64,000 bases of DNA, from positions 176,707-240,706 of the forward strand of contig JASWJB010000027.1 in the NCBI GenBank assembly GCA_032433595.1. Direction: 5' to 3'. The stretch is from Conoideocrella luteorostrata (Eukaryota > Ascomycota > Sordariomycetes > Hypocreales > Clavicipitaceae). Shown here piece by piece: positions 56,511 to 64,000 of the stretch. Both the position numbers and the translations under genes were made by a program. Numbering within the stretch: position 1 is the stretch's first letter; each line of letters starts with the position of its first letter. A model generated the notes under the pieces. That model did no database searches. It worked only from the letters and a program-made list of their open reading frames with translations, and had not been told where the DNA came from.

Positions 56511-59382
56511 ATGATGCAGACGCACAATCTTGTTCGATTCCTAGCACTCAGCGGGCTGCAGCTAGCCGCCGCTGTCGATGCAAATGGTGCTGATGCTTTG
56601 GCAAAATGCCCTGGATACAAGGCCTCAAACATTAAGACGACGGGTCACGGACTCAAGGCGGACCTGCATCTGGCTGGCCCAAAGTGCAATGCTTACGGCA
56701 CGGACCTTGACGACCTGAAGCTGGATGTAACTGTCGAGACCTGTAAGTATACACCAACCACGACACGCTCGCTTCAGATACAGCGAAACAGTAGACGACA
56801 TGAGCGACTAACGCGCATTTACAGCGGACAGAGTACACGTCAAAATTTACGACGCAGCTGAACATGTCTATCAAGTGCCAGAGTCGGTATTTCCCCGACC
56901 CAAGCCCGCTAAAGGATGCTCGACAAATGCGGCCTTGAAATTCGACTATACGGAAAACCCCTTCTCTTTCCGCATCCTCAGAACAGAGACCAAGGAAGTG
57001 CTCTTCGATTCCTCTGCTGCGGGACTCGTCATGGAGGACCAATACCTCCGATTGCGGACTCATCTCCCTACCGATACAAACTTGTATGGACTGGGCGAGC
57101 ATTCCGACTCCCTCCGCCTAAAGACCACCAACTACACCCGCACGCTGTGGAATGCCGACATGCCTTCCATCCCCAACAATCGAAATCTCTACGGTAGTCA
57201 TCCGGTCTATATTGAACATCGGACCTCAGGCTCGCACGGTGTCTTCTTGCTCAGCTCGAATGGCATGGATATCTTCATCGACAAGGACAAGAATGGACAG
57301 TACCTGGAGTACAATATTCTTGGTGGAGTTTTTGATTTTTATTTCATGGCCGGGCCGACCCCCATTGATGTGACAAAGCAATACGCTGAAATCGCGGGTC
57401 TTCCTGTTACGGTGCCATATTCTGGGCTGGGTTTCCATCATTGCCGCTGGGGATATCAGGACGCCTTCGCCGTAGCTGAGGCTGTGTATAACTACAGCAA
57501 GGCTGGTATCCCACTGGAAACAATGTGGACTGACATCGATTATATGGATGCCCGAGCGGTCAGTTCTAACATCACCTTTCCTTACCCTATAAGCCCTCTT
57601 ACTAATATCAAGTAACAGATCTTCTCCTTAGATCCTCAAAGGTTCCCCTTAAAGGTGATGCGAGAGCTTGTTGCACACCTACATGCCAATAAGCAGAAGT
57701 ATGTGGTCATGGTTGATCCTGCCGTCGCCGCCAAGAACTACGGTCCTTACAACAACGGTGTTAAAGATGATATTTTCATCTTAAACTCCACCAAGCAGAC
57801 ATTCCATGGTGTTGTCTGGCCTGGACTAACAGCATACCCGGACTGGTTTGCTGATGGGGTTCAACAGTATTGGAACAAAGAGTTTGCCGAGTTCTTCTCC
57901 CCTGAATCCGGACTCGATATTGACTTCTTGTGGATTGACATGAACGAGCCAGCTAACTTTTGCGACTTTCCTTGCCTCGACCCCGTCGCCGCCGCCAAGG
58001 AGTACCCTCCTCCAGCACCAGCAGTTCGACACCCGCCGCGTGACTTGCCTGGGTGGCCATGCGACTTTCAGCCCCCCGGCACGAGCTGCAAGAGGGTGTT
58101 ATCAGAGCAACGCCTTTCTCCCCCGGCAGATCTGGACGATGAAGCTAAAGAATTCGTCATGGTTAGTTCACGGGATAATGAGGCGGAGAGCTCACACACT
58201 AGTAAGAAATGGAAGGGCCTTCCAAACCGCGAGTTAATCAGTCCCCCGTACAAGATTCATAATTTCTGGGGTCCTCTACCGCACAAGAGCATAAACACCA
58301 GTTTAGTTCATCACAACGGCCTCACTTTATTCGACACACACAATCTGTACGGAACCATGATGTCGGCCGCCTCTCGTCAAGCGATGTTAGCACGCCGACC
58401 TTCCAAACGCCCTCTCGTCATCACGCGGTCCACGTTCGCCGGCGCAGGCTCTCACGTCTCCCACTGGCTCGGTGATAATGACTCTGACTGGCCTCACTAT
58501 CGCTGGAGTATAAGCGGCATGCTACAATTCGCGTCCATTTTCCAAGTCTCCATGGTCGGTTCCGACGTGTGTGGTTTCAACGGAAACACGACCGAGGAGC
58601 TGTGTGCACGTTGGTCCTCGCTTGGGGCGTTCCAGCCCTTCTATCGAAATCATAACGCGGAAGGAATGATTGACCAAGAATTCTACGTCTGGAAATCAGT
58701 CACCGAGGCCGCGAGAAGAGCAATCGACATACGGTACAGACTCCTCGATTACTTTTACACAGCGATGATGAGGCAAAGTCAAGACGGAACTCCTGCCATG
58801 AATCCTATGTTCTACATCTATTCCAACGATAAGAACACATTTGGCCTTGACCTCCAATTCTTCTGGGGTCCGTCTCTGCTTGTAGCACCCGTTACAGAGC
58901 AAGGATCAACAAGCGTCGACATCTATCTGCCTGATGATATATTTTATGATTTTTATACCCACGAACAGATCCGCGGGGAGGGTAAGAATATTACCAAGAG
59001 AGACCAAGGCCTTGCCGATATCCCGTTATTCTTTCGTGGCGGTGTCATTGTTCCTCTGCGGATCAAGTCTGCCATGACGACTACCGATCTTCGAGAGCAG
59101 GATTTCGAGCTTGTTATTCCGGTCGGGAAGGACGGTACCGCCAAAGGCGCTCTGTATTTGGATGATGGAGACAGCTTGAAGCCAGATGCAACATCCAATA
59201 TCGAATTCGAGTATAAGAAGGGCCAACTCGCCGTAAATGGATCGTTCGGGTATAAAACCAAGGCGAAGATAGCAAAGGTCACACTTTTGGGAGTAAGCAG
59301 CTCCCAGAGCGGAGAGGCAGGCAGTAGCGGCTCTATCACGGTGGACAAGCCTCTGACGCAGCCCTTTACTGTACAAGTGTAG
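56511..59382 (+). CDS. Secreted GH31 alpha-glucosidase
   Basis: Three exons: 56511-56742, 56825-57558 and 57619-59382. The product is 909 residues. Its start is a signal peptide ([20 protein letters not shown], cleavage near residue 21). An N-terminal beta domain ([34 protein letters not shown]) leads into the catalytic barrel with [10 protein letters not shown]. The nucleophile motif is [16 protein letters not shown] (Asp before Met) and the acid/base motif is [18 protein letters not shown]. Both catalytic Asp are present. The C-terminal beta domains hold the LYLDDGDSL strand. Family members release glucose from the non-reducing end of maltose and starch fragments, and the fungal branch is often called alpha/beta-glucosidase AgdC. 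The exon 2 donor is GTCAGT; the splice restores [14 protein letters not shown]. An Asp/Glu/Ser-rich insert (about 490-550) sits between PPGTSCKR and [11 protein letters not shown] versus MQ as start cannot be decided. Confidence 0.95.
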
Positions 59383-62300
59383 ATAATCAGTTTGTTAATA
59401 TCAATGACAATGAACACGCGTGGCGGGTAATTCTGCAGGACTGTACTCTGTGCGCCCTTCTTGGCCACGTGTCACTTTGCCTTCCCATTCCCTGTGCGGT
59501 CAGTTTGGCCCCTAACGGACCTTTCAGGAGCAATGGCGTCTGATAACTGGAGCACTGCCTGTTTCAATACCGGCTGCAATACGTAATATCCATTGGGTGG
59601 GAAACAAGGATACAATATTGACCCGTGTGCAAAGATTAAGGGTGGCAACAAGTGGAAAAATAAGCCAAGCCACCACGGCACTGCGAGCCTGTCCATGCCG
59701 ATGCCAAATTATGTCCGAGAGATCCGCGAGATGCATTGCATAATTGGACATGGCTGTCGTCAACTGCCGTTGAGATAACAAAAAGAAGAAAGGCTGGTCA
59801 CGAATGAACAAGAGAAGCATGCAGGAGAGTGTGCGTCCTGGCAGTTACCTAAACCCACCTCTGCGTATGATGCAAAGACAGCCTCATTATTTGCTGACCC
59901 CTGCAACCCCCCTTGTTTGGATTGGCTAAGTAGTGGCAGACGCACACCGTGTATTGCGTCGGCTTTAATTAATATTGTCATGTCCCCCATCTGATGTAAC
60001 CCTTCTCCCCGGAGGTGATGACCCGTGAACTGGCGGCAGTGCAGAACCTGGCGCGGCGTAATACTGGCGTAGGTTGGAAACCTTCTCCCAGATGCTCTGC
60101 AATGCCGCTAATGCAACTACTTGAGTTGAGGCGTTCAGAACAGATGACACATTGGAAAGGGTAGATAGTTATTCTGAGACTCTTTTCAACCACACTGACT
60201 GCTCTCGCGGCTCCACTGCAATCTAAGTTCCTCTCTTCCGAGGCGGCAAGTGACATGGCTTATGTGATGGAGGGGAGGCTGGCAAAGTATTTTAGGCAAC
60301 TGATTGCCTCTACACCGTAAGTACCTACACACCAAGGAGCTACACTACTTAGAGAGCCGCGCGCAGGCACGGCCGTGATGGTCAAATGCTAGTGAGTTAG
60401 TTCGATGATGGCAGACACCACTATAGATAGCCCAGCGGCAGCCAACGCACGTCGGGACGGCAGAGCCCGCGATGAGTAGTTGATTTTCTTAGCGCTTGAG
60501 TGAGTCACCAGGCATTTACTGATTTGCGTCGAAGAACTGGCCAGAGCCCCAAGTGCTGTTCCAGCTGCCCGCGGGCCTGGTGTGGACATGCCTGGCAGTC
60601 CCGCGCGTCAAGATGGACACCTCTCTCTGGGAAATATCAAGTTGTTACTGTCTCCAAAATCTACCTATGGTATACATTGTGTGAGTTGTTATCTCTGTCA
60701 TGGGTTAAGGACAATAGGTGCACGGACTTGTGCTAAAATGTGTGGTGAAGTAGTTGGTCAGTCGAAATGGGTACAGGACCAAGTAGGAAGAACAGTTATT
60801 GAGGGCGCCTAACCCTAGCCAAGAAAAAAAAATGCGGACCAAGTCTCCTCTGCTTAACGTGCATCGCAATCCATCGGTACTAGTTTCATCCAAACTGGTC
60901 TTCGGAGAGTTTAGCTTAAGGTCGATTGGGGAAGGGCGCATCCAGGAAAATGCATGCCAGAATCCGCGATCTGCACTCCATCCATTACTACTGAACTGAA
61001 GCAGCACACACACACACCCCTTGTCTCCCCACCATCTCTTGAGGAGGAGAAGCTGTTTGCTGCTGGAGATAGCAAGTCGGTGTGCAAATGGGGACAGTGG
61101 CCAGCTCCGCGTTGTCTCGGTGGAACGACGCGGCCAATTTGATTTATGACAGAGGCCCAACAACTTTCTTAGTTGGACGCTACAATACGCAGATCCCATC
61201 ACCAACAGTTGTCCGTTCTCCGTGCCGTAAAAGAAATCAGACGACGCGTATGATGCGGAATCCAATCTGACGGCCTCTACCCCTGATGCCTGGTGAATAT
61301 GCACAACTCGGGTCATGTCGACCAAACAAGTCTTCAAAGGTAGTCTGATGATGCACGCTTCGTTCATTTTCCGCAGCCTCATTGCAGAGGGCGTCTCCTT
61401 GCGAAATTCTCGTGCGCTAATGGGTGGCTGTGGTGACTGGAATGCAAATATATGAGTCCGCATCCGGACAATCGATCCACACCACCCCCTTGGGATTAGG
61501 CAAGACTGTCAGAGCATCTCGTATTGAGTGATTGGAATCTAGAGACTCTGCTTGCCCAGGTGATCTAGTTCAACTGCTAAAGCGTCTGGCTTAGTGATGG
61601 GGTCAGCGCTACGGGACGGCTATTGCAAGCACAATCGTCTTCTGGTAATGCAAATACCGTTGTTTCGCGGCATCAGCCTGTCTGTTTCGCCATATTGTTC
61701 AACAAGATTGGGCGGGCTGTGGGGGAAAAGACGACTGAAACTGAAAAGTCTAGCGGCCAAGGGAGACAACTAAATGACAAGCACTATTCAGGTCGACCAC
61801 CAGCTGGTGGGCAGTCCGAAAGCCACAATAACTAGAGCTTAGCTGAATAGGGAACTGGCCGATCGCGTCGCACAGGTAGCTCTGCCGCCCAGTTGCTTGG
61901 CGACTTTCGCAAGCGAGAGTCTGCCCGTCGAACTAAAGATCATTGTAATAGTAGTGACGCTGTCGACGGCAAGCTTAGAATTAGCAACCCTGGTTAAGAA
62001 TTATCAAGATGCGACGTGATGTGACAAGACAGACAAGAAACGGTGAGACAATGTGTTTTAGCATATCCAGTTGCAAGTTTTTTGGCACTAATCACAAAGT
62101 TGGCACACTTCCCTCACCAGGAGAGACCCTTGTCACACGGCTGGGGAACCTACGGCCTTGTCAGCCAGTAATTTACTCACCAGGGAATTCGGGAATCGAT
62201 ACTCGTACCCTCCCTTTTCCATTTTCAACTCTTATCCCCAGCTATACACTGGGCATCTATCATCAACATAGCCCAGCCCACAGCTCGGCCAATCCTGCTG

Positions 62301-62814
62301 CTTGTCGAGGGAAAGACGCAAGGATGGAGTTTCTGGCTGCATCGTTCCGTGACCATCAGCGCAGGCGACTTATCACCATCGAATGCCCGGTTTCCCATAG
62401 TAATCGAACGTGGCTTGCAGCAAAAGCCCGTCCAGCCGCTTGATTTTTTGGTTTTCTCGGACCATTTCGTTTTGGATGTAACCCAAATGCAGCTCGCAAG
62501 GAATAGCGGTTTAGAGAGGAAGAGATTGACGGCATGAGTTGCCTCTTACCTCTTTTCTCATCTCTCCGCCGTCGCTCTCCCATTGTTCGAAAATGGCACT
62601 CTTTTGCATATTATAACAGGGGACTGTATAGTATTGCTATTCATCATGTTACAGCCATAAATACCTCTTGGCCCTCGAGACAGGTCACGAAGCGAGTTCA
62701 GCATACTCTTTACTCATCTCCTCAACTGGCTCCTGAGCACTGTTAGCATTACTGCCACTGCCTCTACGGTCTTATCTTATCACTGTCTCCTTTTCGTCAC
62801 TCTAACACGACACT
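59383..62814. other. 3.4-kb gene-poor region
   Basis: No gene is supported on either strand. The longest frame is 252 codons on the minus strand (60705-61463); it has no recognisable domain and an unlikely composition. A short A-box-like sequence near 61565 was examined and not accepted as a tRNA. A (CA)n stretch lies near 61005-61016. The 3' end holds the likely promoter of the small gene at 62815. Confidence 0.5.
62656..62663 (+). promoter_or_regulatory. Possible TATA element of the small gene
   Basis: CATAAATA about 155 bp before the ATG at 62815. A pyrimidine-rich leader (62765-62800) lies between. Confidence 0.35.
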
Positions 62815-63085
62815 ATGTCGAACCAGCCCAACAAATCCGGGTAACTTTAAGCTATCAGGCTGCACAACAAGCATGGCAAGAAACTAACGAGATTTTAGTT
62901 CTTCCAAATCAGAGCAAGAGGCTCTCGCAACGATACGAATCGAGCGAATGATGGGCGATACAGCGAATGAGAGGGTCGACAGGATATTCATGAACCTACC
63001 TCATCGCCCCAAGCCCCAGCCCAAGCCCCAGCCCCAGCCGGTTGAGAAGCCCGACCATGGCACGAAAGAACAATCCTCAGGCTAG
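62815..63085 (+). CDS. Putative 70-residue spliced gene, Pro/Lys/Gln repeat protein
   Basis: Two exons: 62815-62840 and 62899-63085. The 58-bp intron has donor GTAACT, a CTAAC branch point 11 bases before the acceptor and acceptor TTTTAG. The product is 70 residues. It starts MSNQPNKSGSSKSEQEALAT, continues with a short charged helix (IRIERMMGDTANERVDRIFM), then a PKPQPKPQPQP stretch and a polar tail ending at a TAG. There is no signal peptide or membrane segment. The two exons are in different frames, and the first is only 26 bp, so the gene is easy to miss. Support is structural: matching phase, a good branch point, a pyrimidine-rich leader and an upstream AT element. I recognise no family. 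An expressed small protein or a chance arrangement are both possible. Confidence 0.45.
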
Positions 63086-64000
63086 TCTCTCCGGCTCCTG
63101 GCTTGGCGCGTCTCGAACGATGCGAATACTCTGCCGAAAATGGGTGGCAATTGTCTTCTCAGGCAATGTCGTTTGGCCCTCGAGTTGGCTGGCATTTGTA
63201 CTGCAATTTGGATCGACAAATTGTTCATCTTTTCAGAACCTTGCCGTCATTGAGAACCAAGAGAGCCAAACACTATATACTGAATAAGATTGGGAGGAAG
63301 GAAGAGATGGAAGGAGACAAGCACAAGGGGCTTGCATTGGAAAAGATGGATTGAATATTTCCCCATGTTATCACCATTTAGGAACAGTCCCCCACCCCCG
63401 TTTGATTATTTCCACTGCTACAATACATTGTATTTCACCAAATCTGCTTTCACTCAATGCAATGCCTCCCTTCTTTGTTGCTTCATGGCGTGCCAGGTGC
63501 GGCTCTGAACGCAGCGCCAGCTGTCAGAGTCTCACGCATTGGACGACCTCTGCCGTGGCTTATGCGCGATAAGTACTCCTCCATACCCCTGCCTCTGCTG
63601 TCTGTGCCTCGTCAGTCTCAGCGATTCGTCAACAGGGCGTGGATTATGATTGGCGGCTCTGCCATGCAATCAAGACGCAGCACGCGACGGGCTCTTTTCT
63701 TTGTTGGGCACCGATTGCCACCATCGACCATTGACAGGACACACACAAACTCTGCAGCCCTACAGACGATGGAACTAGTGTACAAAGTACAGGTTGGTTA
63801 TATGGAGCTAAACACGGAGTACATCGTGATAAGTCCGATTCGGCAGCATGCCCCGGGTTGGGTGGGGTCAGCCAGCAAGATGGCAAATCGACTTAATTAC
63901 TAACTAGATCTTTCACGATAGGATGCTTGTCAAACGTGGGACCGAACCAGACACGCGAGTTTCTCAATCGCCCTCCCAGTTCGTCGCATCAACCCCCCCC
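63086..64000. other. Right-end intergenic region
   Basis: 915 bp with no supported gene. It holds a one-mismatch copy of the dispersed 9-mer near 63814, and the window ends in a C run. An RNA-gene-like GGTTCGGTCC on the minus strand near 63950 has no tRNA fold around it. Confidence 0.45.

Noticed and set aside
55983..56525. 180-codon minus-strand frame over the GH31 promoter
   Set aside because: It overlaps the promoter and start codon of a strong gene on the other strand and shows no family features.
60705..61463. 252-codon open frame on the minus strand downstream of the GH31 gene
   Set aside because: It is the longest orphan frame, but its composition is uneven, no domain or conserved block is visible, and no splice or promoter pattern supports it.
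61560..61640. tRNA-like A-box (TAGTTCAACTG)
   Set aside because: No matching B-box, T-arm or acceptor stem follows, so no cloverleaf can be drawn.
62009..62443. 144-codon plus-strand frame before the small gene
   Set aside because: Random composition with no splice or leader evidence; it lies over the likely promoter of the 62815 gene.
63895..63980. GGTTCGGTCC on the minus strand, resembling a tRNA B-box
   Set aside because: Flanking bases do not form T-arm, anticodon or acceptor stems.
1..64000. Secondary-metabolite or other biosynthetic cluster, CRISPR array, integrated virus
   Set aside because: No PKS, NRPS, terpene or transporter/regulator set, no spaced direct-repeat array and no viral genes. 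The genes are independent housekeeping functions.

Overview
The window is chromosomal DNA of a filamentous ascomycete. The evidence is short GT-AG introns (about 50-105 bp, several with CTAAC-type branch points), pyrimidine-rich leaders, a Sordariomycete-type gene set and gene spacing of about 2-5 kb. Protein features (an uncharacterised conserved N-terminal block in the gene at 1861-3198, the Argonaute N-terminus, RNA14, a GH31 enzyme) suggest Hypocreales. That placement is an inference without database support. No virus, plasmid, rRNA, tRNA or CRISPR array was recognised.

I support 17 protein genes. Their spliced models were built by eye from reading frame, splice sites and family conservation. 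From left to right they are: a 5'-truncated NOP9 (+); an uncharacterised conserved protein (-); a slicer-type Argonaute (-); RNA14 (-); ASF1 (+); a GNAT acetyltransferase (+); a CorA-like membrane protein (+); a RasGAP of the Gap1/IQGAP-related type (-); a mitochondrial Prx5-type peroxiredoxin (+) with an apparent C-terminal frameshift; an Ariadne-type RBR ubiquitin ligase (+); EXO1 (-); TMA16 (+); MAM33/p32 (+); a short oxysterol-binding protein (-); an SRO7/tomosyn-like exocytosis regulator (+); a small secreted protein with two CX6C pairs (+); and a secreted GH31 alpha-glucosidase (+). An 18th, weaker model is a 70-residue spliced gene at 62815-63085.

Most genes are housekeeping functions that are not co-regulated: ribosome assembly (NOP9, TMA16), mRNA 3'-end formation (RNA14), chromatin assembly (ASF1), DNA repair (EXO1), lipid transfer and exocytosis (OSBP, SRO7), and mitochondrial maintenance (MAM33, Prx). 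There is no biosynthetic cluster. The only locally accessory-looking stretch is 52.7-64 kb, which holds two adjacent secreted-protein genes with clear TATA boxes, the tiny orphan gene, and long gene-poor flanks.

The long intergenic stretches (3.2-8.4, 27.5-32.6, 46.8-49.6 and 59.4-62.8 kb) carry the unusual structure. A 9-mer, TACGGAGTA/TACTCCGTA, occurs at least 19 times exactly by eye, always outside coding sequence, against about 0.5 expected by chance. Two AT-rich stretches are flanked by inverted repeats and look like MITE relics (30141-30416 and 48897-49127). There are also several perfect palindromes, hairpins and G/C homopolymers.
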